From NCBI GenBank assembly GCA_038045445.1, contig JBBSYC010000001.1, forward strand, positions 81,771 to 145,770: DNA of 64,000 bases, in the 5' to 3' direction. The notes beneath the pieces are model-generated. The model saw only the letters and a program-made list of their open reading frames with translations, searched no databases and had not been told where the DNA came from. The DNA is from SICU01 sp038045445 (GTDB lineage Archaea; Nanobdellota; Nanobdellia; Pacearchaeales; GW2011-AR1). How positions within the stretch are numbered: position 1 is the first letter of the stretch; the number at the start of each line of letters is the position of its first letter. Below are positions 1 to 9,096 of the stretch, in pieces. The translations under genes and the position numbers were made by a program.

Positions 1-2
1 CA

Positions 3-725
3 GAGAATTATGTTTTCATTAATTCTACAAAGAGACCTATCTTTAATGTTTCTGCTGAAGTAACTTTCTTTGATACTGGACTTACTAATCCTGTTTTGTA
101 TAGAGATGGAGTTATTTGTGATTCAAGTAAATGTCATATTCTTTCTTTCGATACAATATCTGGAGATGTTGTAGCAAATGTTTCTGGGTTCTCTAGCTAC
201 TCTGTCTCTCAAGGTTCTTGTGGAGACTCTATGTGTTCTATTGCAGAGACTTGCTCTAGCTGTTCTGCTGATTGCGGCTCTTGTGGAGGAAGTAGTGGGG
301 GTGGTTCTTCTGGAGGAGGTTCCGGTGGAGGTGGAGGAGGCGGAGGTTCTAGTGGTGGAGGTGGAAGAACAAGTTCTGGACCAGTTATTAATCGTGTTGT
401 TACTCAATGTAGTGATGGTCTTGACAATGATGGAGATGAATTAATAGATTATCCTAGAGATAGAGGGTGTTTGAATAACGAAGATGATGTTGAACTTGAC
501 TCAAGCAATCTTGTTACCGACTCTGAAGATAAAGAAAGGTTAGGAAATTCCGAAGAGAGTTTGGATAAAAATATAAGATTGGTGTTTTGGATTGTTCTTG
601 CTACTCTTTTGATTGGAATCTCTATTGTTTTGATATTGATATTAAAATATTCGAGAAATCATAAAAGGATTAATGCTCTTGCAAAAATGGTGTCTGCTAA
701 TGCTTTTGATTTAAAACATAGTTGA
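3..725 (+). CDS. Membrane-anchored surface protein, C-terminal part (5' end outside window)
   Basis: The frame is open to the left edge, so this is the C-terminal part of a longer exported protein; the TTG at 96 is probably only an internal codon. In order it shows a beta-rich stretch, a Cys-rich segment (CGDSMCSIAETC...), a Gly/Ser stalk, a module with CSDGLDNDGDELIDYP (Asp-rich, possibly Ca2+-binding), a hydrophobic helix (about LVFWIVLATLLIGISIVLIL) and a short basic tail. This order implies an extracellular domain held above the membrane on a flexible stalk, with the tail in the cytoplasm. The next gene and the one at 57.7 kb share the stalk-helix-tail design. The function of the missing ectodomain is unknown. 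Confidence 0.75.
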   Translation, partial: ENYVFINSTKRPIFNVSAEVTFFDTGLTNPVLYRDGVICDSSKCHILSFDTISGDVVANVSGFSSYSVSQGSCGDSMCSIAETCSSCSADCGSCGGSSGGGSSGGGSGGGGGGGGSSGGGGRTSSGPVINRVVTQCSDGLDNDGDELIDYPRDRGCLNNEDDVELDSSNLVTDSEDKERLGNSEESLDKNIRLVFWIVLATLLIGISIVLILILKYSRNHKRINALAKMVSANAFDLKHS

Positions 726-730
726 GGGAT

Positions 731-740
731 AATTTATATA
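731..740 (+). promoter_or_regulatory. TATA box of the surface-protein gene
   Basis: AATTTATATA is centred about 26 nt upstream of ATG 762, the spacing expected for an archaeal leaderless transcript. It decides the start codon of the downstream gene. Confidence 0.5.
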
Positions 741-761
741 TCTTAAAGCTTGTTTTTGTTT

Positions 762-3700
762 ATGAGAGTTAATTATTTTTGGTATTTGTTTTTTGTTTTA
801 ATTTTATCAATTATATTAATTACTTATTTTGTTAAGGTTAATAATCTTGAAGGCTCTTTTTCTACTCCTAGAGACGACGGAATCCTTGGATCTCTTGAAG
901 ATTCTGAAGGTCAGCTTTCTCCTCTTGGAGGTGATGAATCCTTTATAATCGAGAATACCTTAGCTCCTGCAGGTGCTTCTTTAGAGGGGACTAATGCTGT
1001 GGGTTTTGATTCTTCTAAAGGAGTTTACTATTTTGAATTTAGGGATTTTAATGATATTCTTTTAGATAGATATGAAATAAATATTAGTAACTCCGAAGTT
1101 CAAAAAGGGATTTTAAAAATTAGGGAATCTCGAAGAAATTTCTTTCCAGTGGTTGATGGGGGGACTCTTTATAGGACCCCTTCAGGACAAATACTTCAAC
1201 CAATTGATCTCGCATTAAAATCCCAGATTAACTCTTTTAATCATCAACAGACTTCTTTAAATAGTGTTCAATTTCAATATGATGAAACTGTTAGTTCTGA
1301 GACCGAAACCGTTTTACTTACAAAGCAGTATACGTTTTCCATTAAAGGGGGAACACTCATTATAGAGGTTAAACAAATTGATTCTCCTCTTACTCCTACA
1401 TCGAATTATGCAGGATTTACTTTTGGTCAGGCGAATAATGTTGAGAATCCTCGAAATATATCAATACCTTATATGGAAATAGCACCCATAACTGTTGTAA
1501 ATAACAGCTTCTTTTCTTCAACATATATTGATTGGTCTTTAAGCAATTCAAATTATTATCCTCAATTAGTTTGGTCTAATTCTAATTCTCCTGGAAATTT
1601 TAAAAATTCTTACTCTTCAAAATATGTTGCTCGTCAAAGTAATACATACAATAATATTGAAGAAACGGGATATGTTTCAGTTAGTAATAATGTTGAGGAT
1701 CTTATGATGGTTCCTCACAGACAGCCATCCCCTTATCGCAATCAATTGGACTCGAGACCAGTAATTTCTGTTTGGAATCTTTGGGGAAATTTTCAAACTT
1801 CGGAAGGAGTTCTTTCCTATTTTCATGATTCTCTAGGTATTGATAATCTGACTGTGATTTACAATAGATGGAGTCAGAATTTCTGTGCTCCTCCCCATGA
1901 TCTTCCTGCAGCAATGAATCTCGGCGGAAATGAGGCACTACTTAGGTTAGTAAATAAAGCTAAATCTTATGGTTATTTATTTGCACTTTATGAAGTTTAT
2001 TCAGATTTAAATCCTAGTAGTCCATTTTGGGAAAAAAATCAAGATAAAATCTCGCTTAATTCAAGTGGTGCGAGGCGTTTAGGGTGGTTTGCAGAAAGTT
2101 GCCCTTTTCCCCAAAACTATGATCTTTCGAGTGATAAGAGTTTGTTCTTTGCTCAAAATATTTCTCCTCAAATTAAAGAAACTTTTAATCCTAATGCGGT
2201 TTATACAGATGTAATTCCAAAACAATATATGACTAATGGTGGAATAGATTATTCTGCAACTAATTTAAATTCTAGTTCTATTGGTGCTACTATGCAAAAT
2301 GCTATGCATTTGTTTGATTTTCTTCATTCTAATTATAACTCTCCTCTTTTTGGAGAGGGTGGTCAAGTTCCAATTTCTCCAAGAGTAATGTATGGAGGTT
2401 TGGTTGATTCAATTGGAGGTGAAATTGTTGGTAGGGAATTTGCCCCCATATTACCAGATTATGAACTTAAAATTATAAAACCTTTAATGGCAAATCAGGG
2501 AATGGGTATGCCTCAAAGATGGGTTGGAGATGGGACAATACACCATGTCGGAGATTTGGACATAGCTAATTTAGATTTGGATAAGTATAATTCAATGGCT
2601 ATCTCTTATGGTCATACTGGGTATATAGACGAATTGTTGAGTCAAACAAATCCCCTTTATTATCTGTCCAAATATTATGTAACTGAATATTATTTATTTA
2701 GGGAAATTCAAGAGAGATATCTTTCTTCTCCAGTAATATCAGTTTTATATGAAAATTCTTCTGGAAATATGATTGATCTTAATGAAGCTTTGCGCCAGAA
2801 TCTAGATTTTAGTAAGACTAAATTAAGAACTTCTTATTCTAATGGTCTCGTGGTATATGTTAATCACGGTTCTTCTATTTGGGTAGTTACCCAAAGTGGG
2901 AAAACTTATTATCTACCATTAAATGGTTGGTTGGCTATTGCCCCAGATTTTATAGAGTATTCTGCTTTAGTAGACCAAAATGGTAATCCTTCGATTAGTG
3001 GACATAGGGCAGATTATATTTATTCCCCCAATTATCTTTTCGTGAATGGCCGCGGAGTTGAAACCTCGTTTGGAAATGATTATTTCAATAATCCTATAAT
3101 TGCAACTAATATTTTAGTAATTAAACCTACTGGTTGGATAGTTCTTGAAACTTTAGACCCTAATATAGGGGGACAATTTGTTCCTTCGGTTTTTCATTTA
3201 GTTCCATCAATAAATAGGATAAATCCAGATAATGTTATTAATAATAAGGATAATTTAATTAGAGTTCAAGGACTTAATTTTACGTTTACTAATTTTTTAA
3301 TGCTTAATGATATTCTCTTAGATGATAGCATTTATCAAGTTAATATTGTTAATTCTACAGATATAACTTTTGTTCTTCCATCTGGATTTTCGACCGGAGA
3401 TTATAATTTAACTGTTATTCATCCAATTGGTCAAACTGGTAGTCTGACTAGTAATTCCTTAATTTTAAGGGTTGAATCTCCAAGTGGTACTGGCGGAAGC
3501 TCATCCGGTGGTGGTTCTTCCGGTGGTGGAGGCGGAGGAGGCTCTGGAGGTCCTGCAGTCGGAGGAGGTTTAATAACTCAATGTAACGATGGAGTCGATA
3601 ACGACGGAGATTTGTTAATAGATTATCCAAATGATTTGGGGTGCAGTAGTTCTAATGACAATAGTGAAATTGATTCTGAATTGATAATAGGATCTACTTC

Positions 3701-3896
3701 TGGTTCAAATTATACCTCTGGCAACTCAGGGGCTGTCGGAGGAAGGGATTCTGGAGAGAATATGAGCTTAATCTTTTGGGTTCTTCTTGTATCTCTTTCA
3801 ATTGCTATAATTATTGTATTTGTTTTAATTATAAGACATTATAGGGCGCGTAAAAGAATAGATTCACTAACAAGATTTTCTAATTACTCTAAGTAA
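762..3896 (+). CDS. Large membrane-anchored surface protein, possible glycosidase-like domain plus IPT/TIG-like domain
   Basis: I chose ATG 762 over the upstream TTG 750 because a TATA box (731-740) lies about 26 nt before it, which fits a leaderless transcript. An N-terminal hydrophobic helix (signal/anchor) precedes about 800 exported residues. The middle (VISVWNLWGNF..., ALYEVYSDLNP, VYTDVIPKQY) resembles TIM-barrel glycosidase-like proteins of the DUF5696/GH101 type; this is recalled similarity without a verified catalytic residue. Next come an IPT/TIG-like beta-sandwich (SINRINPDNVIN...), a Gly/Ser stalk, a CNDGVDNDGDLLIDYP module, a transmembrane helix and a basic tail. Likely role: binding or trimming glycans at the cell surface. 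The anchor layout is clear, the enzymatic role is not. Confidence 0.6.
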   Translation: MRVNYFWYLFFVLILSIILITYFVKVNNLEGSFSTPRDDGILGSLEDSEGQLSPLGGDESFIIENTLAPAGASLEGTNAVGFDSSKGVYYFEFRDFNDILLDRYEINISNSEVQKGILKIRESRRNFFPVVDGGTLYRTPSGQILQPIDLALKSQINSFNHQQTSLNSVQFQYDETVSSETETVLLTKQYTFSIKGGTLIIEVKQIDSPLTPTSNYAGFTFGQANNVENPRNISIPYMEIAPITVVNNSFFSSTYIDWSLSNSNYYPQLVWSNSNSPGNFKNSYSSKYVARQSNTYNNIEETGYVSVSNNVEDLMMVPHRQPSPYRNQLDSRPVISVWNLWGNFQTSEGVLSYFHDSLGIDNLTVIYNRWSQNFCAPPHDLPAAMNLGGNEALLRLVNKAKSYGYLFALYEVYSDLNPSSPFWEKNQDKISLNSSGARRLGWFAESCPFPQNYDLSSDKSLFFAQNISPQIKETFNPNAVYTDVIPKQYMTNGGIDYSATNLNSSSIGATMQNAMHLFDFLHSNYNSPLFGEGGQVPISPRVMYGGLVDSIGGEIVGREFAPILPDYELKIIKPLMANQGMGMPQRWVGDGTIHHVGDLDIANLDLDKYNSMAISYGHTGYIDELLSQTNPLYYLSKYYVTEYYLFREIQERYLSSPVISVLYENSSGNMIDLNEALRQNLDFSKTKLRTSYSNGLVVYVNHGSSIWVVTQSGKTYYLPLNGWLAIAPDFIEYSALVDQNGNPSISGHRADYIYSPNYLFVNGRGVETSFGNDYFNNPIIATNILVIKPTGWIVLETLDPNIGGQFVPSVFHLVPSINRINPDNVINNKDNLIRVQGLNFTFTNFLMLNDILLDDSIYQVNIVNSTDITFVLPSGFSTGDYNLTVIHPIGQTGSLTSNSLILRVESPSGTGGSSSGGGSSGGGGGGGSGGPAVGGGLITQCNDGVDNDGDLLIDYPNDLGCSSSNDNSEIDSELIIGSTSGSNYTSGNSGAVGGRDSGENMSLIFWVLLVSLSIAIIIVFVLIIRHYRARKRIDSLTRFSNYSK

Positions 3897-3909
3897 TAAT
3901 GTAATATAT

Positions 3910-5004
3910 TTATTCTATTTGAAATCTTAATATTGCCCCTGCGCCCTTTGTGATATTGTAGAATTGTTCGCCTTCTTGCGTTTCATCTGAAATCATTATA
4001 ACTTCAGAACCCATATCTATTGCCAATCTTTCTAGTTCTGCTACTTGCTTCTTCTCTAATTTTTCAGATATTAACAATTTGTGGACTGCTCCCCTTTCTA
4101 AAGCTACTTTTGTTTTTTCAATACCATATGCTGCTTTTTCAGGATATTTTCCCAAGGTCATGAAAAACTCTTCTATTATCTTTTTTTCCTTTATTATTTC
4201 TTGCTCTGCAATATCGCTTTGTGAGGCTTCTACTAAAAGTTTTAGTCCATGTTCATCTACATATCCTATGTCTTTAACTGCTATGACTTTCTCTTTTAAT
4301 TTTGTTACTAATTGACCTTCTTCTAAGAACTCTTCTTTTGTAGGTATTGGTCCACCTACAAGAATTCCTTTTAATCTAGGTAATTCAAAGAATAATTCTT
4401 TCATTGCTTCTGCAGTTCTTCTGAAAAATTCTTTTGCCAAACCTTCTGTTATTCTGTGAAAACGCTGAGAACTTTGACCTCCTGCCCTCACTTTGCTTGG
4501 AACTCCCGAAGTTAAATGTCTTAGAACTTTGATTTGTTTTCCTTCTAATAATCCTAGAGTTGCTTCCTGTCTATCTATTACTACAAGAGCATACACTTCG
4601 TCTGTTTGAAGCATGTCTTTTAATGGTTCCGTTACAAAAACTTGATCGCACCTATACATTCTGACTCTTAGGGGTTTTGGAGGTTCTATTGCCCATAATT
4701 TTATATCAGATACTCCTTCTTTTTCAGATATATTTCCAGCATATAAAGCAAGACCATTTTTTGGAGTTGCCTTCGTATTCTTTAGCGTTCTGATTATCAT
4801 ATCTATTGCATCGGTAACTGCACTTCTTGTTGCTTTAGATTTAATGTTATCTGCTGTTGAACGCTCTGACTCTAATTGTTTTGTTACACTGTGAATATTG
4901 AAATCTACTGGAATGAGCACTGTGACTAATTCAGTATGTCTTCCTCTGACACTTTCCAATTCTTCAATTTGTTCTTCTAGTTGAAGTTTTTGTTTGTCGT
5001 TCAT
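3910..5004 (-). CDS. prf1: Peptide chain release factor aRF1
   Basis: Class I archaeal/eukaryotic release factor that reads all three stop codons and triggers peptide release on the ribosome. The codon-recognition NIKS motif (ADNIKSKATR) lies near residue 53 and the catalytic GGQ (RAGGQSSQRFHRI) near residue 175, followed by the domain 3 region. At 364 aa it is somewhat shorter than the usual 400-420 aa; the N-terminus is short. Its ATG overlaps the stop of the upstream DUF5615 gene by 4 nt (ATGA), so the essential release factor seems translationally coupled to a toxin-like gene. Confidence 0.95.
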   Translation of the reverse strand: MNDKQKLQLEEQIEELESVRGRHTELVTVLIPVDFNIHSVTKQLESERSTADNIKSKATRSAVTDAIDMIIRTLKNTKATPKNGLALYAGNISEKEGVSDIKLWAIEPPKPLRVRMYRCDQVFVTEPLKDMLQTDEVYALVVIDRQEATLGLLEGKQIKVLRHLTSGVPSKVRAGGQSSQRFHRITEGLAKEFFRRTAEAMKELFFELPRLKGILVGGPIPTKEEFLEEGQLVTKLKEKVIAVKDIGYVDEHGLKLLVEASQSDIAEQEIIKEKKIIEEFFMTLGKYPEKAAYGIEKTKVALERGAVHKLLISEKLEKKQVAELERLAIDMGSEVIMISDETQEGEQFYNITKGAGAILRFQIE

Positions 5005-5396
5005 GATGGTTTTATTCTCCTATACTTTCCTAGTTCGAGGATAGTTATAGAATTTATTAGATTATCTGGTTCTATTTCGTCTATAAGGCTTTTTAAGGTA
5101 TTTGTTATTTGGATTCCAGTAAAAGAGTAAGGAAGCCTTATAATTATTAGACCATAATGGCTACTCTTGGAGTATCTTAATGGGTTGCCAAAATTCTTAT
5201 CTTTTGTTATTAGTATAGCTTTTTTATTTTTAGCATATTCTGCAATCTTGCCATCTTCCTCTCCTTGTAACTCTGTTAAACTAATATGTTCTACTTCAAA
5301 ACCTTTGCTTTTTAGCATTTCTACCGAGGATTTAGGAACATTTTCATCTAAAACAAATTTACATTTATTTTTGTAGTTCTCTAACTTCTTCACCAT
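5001..5396 (-). CDS. DUF5615 PIN-like protein (putative toxin)
   Basis: Small PIN-like fold protein of the DUF5615/Mut7-C type. It has the N-terminal acidic strand motif FVLDENVPKS and ILITKDKNFGN, the usual metal-binding positions of the family. It follows a DUF433 gene and overlaps its 3' end by 32 nt, the usual arrangement of VapC45/VapB45-like type II toxin-antitoxin pairs. The predicted activity is RNA cleavage, inferred from the family. No other credible start lies inside the conserved domain, so the overlapping ATG is kept. It is coupled by ATGA to prf1. Confidence 0.8.
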   Translation of the reverse strand: MVKKLENYKNKCKFVLDENVPKSSVEMLKSKGFEVEHISLTELQGEEDGKIAEYAKNKKAILITKDKNFGNPLRYSKSSHYGLIIIRLPYSFTGIQITNTLKSLIDEIEPDNLINSITILELGKYRRIKPS

Positions 5397-5583
5397 GTAT
5401 TAAAGAAGCAATATATCTCAATACTATAAGAATATCTTCTTTTCTTAAATTATATTCTTTTTCTATTTCTTCATAAGTCATTCCTGAAGTAAGCATTCCA
5501 AGAACCTCTTCAACAGATATTCTTGTTCCTTCTATTATAGGTATTCCATGTCTTACTCTTTGATCTATTATTATTTTTCTCAT
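5365..5583 (-). CDS. DUF433 protein (putative antitoxin)
   Basis: A 72-aa helix-turn-helix-like DUF433 protein with the family pattern GIPIIEGTRISVEEVLGML...YNLRKEDILIVLRYI. DUF433 proteins are typical partners of DUF5615 PIN-like toxins and probably bind both the toxin and their own promoter. It is first in a short operon with the toxin and prf1. The region upstream holds a complex palindromic element (5654-5768), so its promoter or leader may be unusual. Confidence 0.82.
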   Translation of the reverse strand: MRKIIIDQRVRHGIPIIEGTRISVEEVLGMLTSGMTYEEIEKEYNLRKEDILIVLRYIASLIHGEEVRELQK

Positions 5584-5653
5584 ATATCTTAATGAATTGA
5601 AGAGTTAATAAAAGTTGGGTTTCTTTAATTGCGTTTTAAACCTTATGAATTGA

Positions 5654-5768
5654 TGTCGAAGTGTTTGGAAACCACTTACTTTAGTGCGTGGAACACTTCG
5701 AGCATCCAAAAATCGAGCACCATTCAAATCGTATGCTAAAGCATGCGGTGGTGCATCGATTTTTTGAT
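5654..5768. repeat. Structured dispersed element, copy A
   Basis: Several nested inverted repeats occur in about 115 nt: CGAAGTGTT with AACACTTCG, CCACTTAC-TTTA-GTGCGTGG, a TATGCT/AGCATG hairpin, and an outer AAAAATCGA pairing with TCGATTTTT. The boxes 5702-5719 and 5752-5768 are identical to boxes at 49554-49571 and 49604-49620. A 67-aa frame runs through it on the minus strand but looks incidental to the palindromes. It could be a mobile palindromic element, a terminator or a structured RNA. Confidence 0.7.
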
Positions 5769-5875
5769 ATTCATAGGCCTTCGCTTGTAGAGGACAAGCT
5801 TCAGACATTGCTAATTGAGATTAGAAGGCTTAAAATTATAATCTGAGATAATTTTAAGGGTTGCGGGTTAAAAAA

Positions 5876-5995
5876 CTAATCTAATTGACCTATTGCTCTG
5901 TCTTTTTCTCTAACAAACGGTCCAATCCCCTTAAATATCCCAAAGTAGCTTTTTATCTTCTTATTTTTTGTTTTTTTATTATATTTTATTTTCAT
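5876..5995 (-). CDS. Possible 39-aa basic protein
   Basis: A short frame downstream of valS starts ATG AAA ATA and ends TAG. It encodes a Lys-rich N-terminus followed by SYFGIFKGIGPFVREKDR, which resembles the C-terminal tail of small antitoxin-like proteins. The AT-rich run TATTATAATAAA lies just upstream but closer than ideal for a leaderless promoter. It may be the surviving tail of a lost antitoxin rather than an active gene. Confidence 0.35.
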   Translation of the reverse strand: MKIKYNKKTKNKKIKSYFGIFKGIGPFVREKDRAIGQLD

Positions 5996-6045
5996 CTTAA
6001 CCAAAGTATTATAATAAAACACCATTGGAAACTATTAAATGTTTT

Positions 6046-8415
6046 CTATTGCAAATTGTGACAAGCTACTAAATCTTTCTCAAAATTCTTTAGTGATGTT
6101 GGGATTCTTATGTTTTTTATTGCTTCTTTCAAGGAAATTCCATTTTCCTTTTTTTGTTTCCATACTTCGCCGTTGAACTGCATGATACTTTCTATTATTT
6201 TTTCTGCTTCTTTGTTTTCTTTTCCCTTTGGAAATGTCGTTTTATGTAAGATTATATCTAGCCCATTACCTATTACAGAAGTTACTTGGGGGAGTATAGG
6301 GTATAGTAGAGTTATCATTCTTTCTAATAGATAGTATAGGGTATACTTTGCTGATTCGCTTTCTTCCTTGCTGAAATTATTTGATTCGTTGTATGCTCTG
6401 CTTTTTATCATCTCAATGTAATGTGAAGCAAAAATGTCCCAGAGAAATTTTCTTAATGTTTCTGCTGGGGTATGAAAGTCATAGTGTTCGTAAGATATAT
6501 CTATTCTTGATGTTTGTGTGTCAATATAACTTATGAATAATTTATCTAACTCTGTTAACTTTGATTTTTTTGGTTTTTTGAACTGGCAAACAAACCTTGA
6601 TACATTAACTAGCTTGTTTATGGTTTTTGTTTCTGCGCCTATTCTATCCATTGAACATTTTAGGTCCTGTTCTGCTAAATTTCCTTCTAATGCTGCCCAA
6701 AATCTAAATGCTTCTGCTCCATGTGTTTTTAGTATGTCTTGTGGGTCGATTCCATTTCCCAAAGACTTTGACATTTTTCTTCCTTGGCTGTCCACTATAT
6801 GCTGATGTATCCAGACATCTTTGAACGGTGGTTCTCCCATCTCTAAATATCCTCTAAGCATTGTGTAATATAACCATGTTCTAACTATTTCCTTGCCTTG
6901 AGGTCTTAATGAAATAGGGTATGCTTTTTTTGCAAATTCTGAGGGATATTTAATCATATTCAACTCTGAAATAGAGGAGTCAAACCATGTATCAAATACT
7001 TTTTCTTCACCAACCCATGTTTTTTCTTTAAAGTCAGATATTTTTCCTACTTTTTTTCCATTTTCAAATATTATTGATTCTTTTGGAGCATTTTCTTTTG
7101 TTGGTTCATAATATTTTCCTTTAGGAGGCACTGCAATAAGATTTTCAGAACGCCATAAAGGAATAGGAGTTGCATAAAATCTTCTTCTTGATATTGGCCA
7201 GTCTATTGAAATAGAATCTAACCATCTAATTAAGATTTCTTTTGATTCCTTTGGATAAAACTCTATTTTTTCCATAACTTTTTTTAATTTTGGAATAAAT
7301 TCTAACTGTTTAAGATAATATTCTGGCATCTGTATAAATTCTATTTCTGCTCCGGATCTTTCCGATGTTGGGGTTCTATGAACTATACTTTCTTGTTTTA
7401 TGATTAGATTTTGTTTTTGCAAATCTTCTATTATTTTTTCTCTTGCTTCTTTTACTTTTAATCCTTGATATGATTTTGCTATTTCATTCATTCTACCTTC
7501 TTTTGTTATCGCTATTTTTGGTTTTAGATTCATTTCCCTGAAGAACTGAATATCTGTAACATCTCCTGCTGAACACATCATCATTAATCCTGTTCCTTTG
7601 TCAATTTGCGCAAATGGATGCTCTTGTATTGGAACTTCATAATTGAAGATAGGGACAATTGCTTTTTTTCCTTTTAGGTGTTTGTATCTCTTATCTTCTG
7701 GATTATATACAACCATTGCACAAGTACATAATAGCTCAGGTCTTGTTGTTGCTATAACTATTTTTTCTTTAGAATCTTTTATTTTCCATTCAATATGGTT
7801 GAATTTTGATGGAATTTCTTTATATTCTATTTCAGAATCTGCAACTGTTGTTCTTAGTTTGGTATCCCAGTTATTTATTCTGTTATCTTCGTAAACCAGA
7901 TTTTTATGAAACAAGTCAATAAATGTATCTTGAGTTATTTTTCTGTATTCTGGAGAATCTGTGTGATAGATATCTCCTATTTTATTCCCTTTTTTATATG
8001 AAGAATATGAGTGACCTAGTCTTGCAAATGAGTCAACTGATTCTTCAGATGCAGATTCTAATAATTTTTTACAATGCTCTATAAATTGTTCTCTACCTAC
8101 TTTAAAGGGAGATATGTTAAACTTCTTCTCTGTTGCTAATTCTATAGGGAGACCGTTTCTATCTAGACCTAAAGGAAATAAGACTTCGAAGCCTTTCATT
8201 CTTTTGTATCTTGCAAAGAAGTCCATGTAAGTGTATGTTGTTGCATGGCCCATATGTATGGGGGTGTTAACATAAGGAGGGGGAGTATCAATAGAGTAAA
8301 TTTCCTTTTTTGTATTTGGATTAAATGGGAAAAGGTTGTTTTCTTTCCAGAAGGTTGTTATCTGCTTTTCTATCTCAATATTCCAGTTTTTAATTTCTGA
8401 TAGTTTTGGTTCCAT
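6046..8415 (-). CDS. valS: Valyl-tRNA synthetase
   Basis: Class Ia synthetase that charges tRNA-Val. The HIGH signature is IHMGHA near residue 55; the KMSKS loop is GRKMSKSLGN in the second half. Archaeal ValRS-like blocks include TTRPELLCTCAMVV and MMCSAGDVTDI (editing domain), SERSGAEIE, IDWPISRRRFYATPIPLW and DTWFDSSISELN. At 789 aa it is compact and lacks the C-terminal coiled coil of bacterial ValRS. IleRS was considered, but the SERSG and editing blocks fit ValRS better. It is divergent from nth, with only 49 nt between the start codons. Confidence 0.88.
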   Translation of the reverse strand: MEPKLSEIKNWNIEIEKQITTFWKENNLFPFNPNTKKEIYSIDTPPPYVNTPIHMGHATTYTYMDFFARYKRMKGFEVLFPLGLDRNGLPIELATEKKFNISPFKVGREQFIEHCKKLLESASEESVDSFARLGHSYSSYKKGNKIGDIYHTDSPEYRKITQDTFIDLFHKNLVYEDNRINNWDTKLRTTVADSEIEYKEIPSKFNHIEWKIKDSKEKIVIATTRPELLCTCAMVVYNPEDKRYKHLKGKKAIVPIFNYEVPIQEHPFAQIDKGTGLMMMCSAGDVTDIQFFREMNLKPKIAITKEGRMNEIAKSYQGLKVKEAREKIIEDLQKQNLIIKQESIVHRTPTSERSGAEIEFIQMPEYYLKQLEFIPKLKKVMEKIEFYPKESKEILIRWLDSISIDWPISRRRFYATPIPLWRSENLIAVPPKGKYYEPTKENAPKESIIFENGKKVGKISDFKEKTWVGEEKVFDTWFDSSISELNMIKYPSEFAKKAYPISLRPQGKEIVRTWLYYTMLRGYLEMGEPPFKDVWIHQHIVDSQGRKMSKSLGNGIDPQDILKTHGAEAFRFWAALEGNLAEQDLKCSMDRIGAETKTINKLVNVSRFVCQFKKPKKSKLTELDKLFISYIDTQTSRIDISYEHYDFHTPAETLRKFLWDIFASHYIEMIKSRAYNESNNFSKEESESAKYTLYYLLERMITLLYPILPQVTSVIGNGLDIILHKTTFPKGKENKEAEKIIESIMQFNGEVWKQKKENGISLKEAIKNIRIPTSLKNFEKDLVACHNLQ

Positions 8416-8464
8416 GTTTAAAGCACGTGGAAACGTATTTTAAGACTTTTCTTTTAGGATTTAT

Positions 8465-9076
8465 ATGGATTTGAAGAAGGCCTTGAAACAACTTTCAGAA
8501 CTTAAGAGGCTTGGGGGTAAGATGCGTTTAGCTGCTGAATCTTGGGGTGCTGAATGGAAGTGTCTTATTGCAACAATAATGTCTGCGCAATCTAGGGATG
8601 AGACAACTATAATTGTTGCTGAAAGGTTGTTTGATGAATATAATTCTCTTGATAAATTGGCTAATGCTTCTTATAATGATGTCTTGAAAGTCTTTAGAAG
8701 TTTGAATTATAATAAGACTAAAGCTAAAAATGTTATTTCTTGTGCTTCGGAGTTAATTGAGAGATATAATGGTAAAATTCCTCACGACTTGGATAAATTG
8801 ATTGAGCTTTCTGGAGTTGGGCGCAAAACCGCTAATGTGTTTTTATCTGAACATGGTCACGATGGTTTGGCCGTAGACACTCACGTATTTCAGATTGCTA
8901 GAAAACTTGATTGGTCTAAGGAAAAGAATCCTCATAAAGTAGAGGCTGATTTGAAGAAATTGTTTCCCTCTAAGTATTGGGCTTCTGTGAATCCAGTTCT
9001 TGTTAGGTTTGGAAAGAGATATACTTCTCGTAAAAAGAAGAATGAGTTGCTTGAGGGGGTAAGTAGGATTAAATAA
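8465..9076 (+). CDS. nth: Endonuclease III-type DNA glycosylase without Fe-S cluster
   Basis: HhH-GPD base-excision glycosylase/AP lyase for oxidised pyrimidines. The helix-hairpin-helix is LSGVGRKTANV, carrying the catalytic Lys, and the catalytic Asp lies in LAVDTHVFQIARKL. At 203 aa it is close to family length, but the C-terminus (FGKRYTSRKKKNELLEGV) has none of the four cysteines that bind the [4Fe-4S] cluster in most members. Cluster-free Nth proteins are known, so activity is still plausible. It is followed closely by a HAD hydrolase gene. Confidence 0.9.
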   Translation: MDLKKALKQLSELKRLGGKMRLAAESWGAEWKCLIATIMSAQSRDETTIIVAERLFDEYNSLDKLANASYNDVLKVFRSLNYNKTKAKNVISCASELIERYNGKIPHDLDKLIELSGVGRKTANVFLSEHGHDGLAVDTHVFQIARKLDWSKEKNPHKVEADLKKLFPSKYWASVNPVLVRFGKRYTSRKKKNELLEGVSRIK

Positions 9077-9096
9077 CTCTTCTTTATTCTTGTTTT

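Noticed and set aside
123..407. Ser/Thr-rich minus-strand frame opposite the first gene
   Set aside because: It is the antisense reading of the Gly/Ser stalk and has no other support.
5605..5808. 67-aa minus-strand frame near 5.7 kb
   Set aside because: It runs through the nested palindromes of element A, and its only similarity is to the frame in element B, which follows from the shared DNA boxes.
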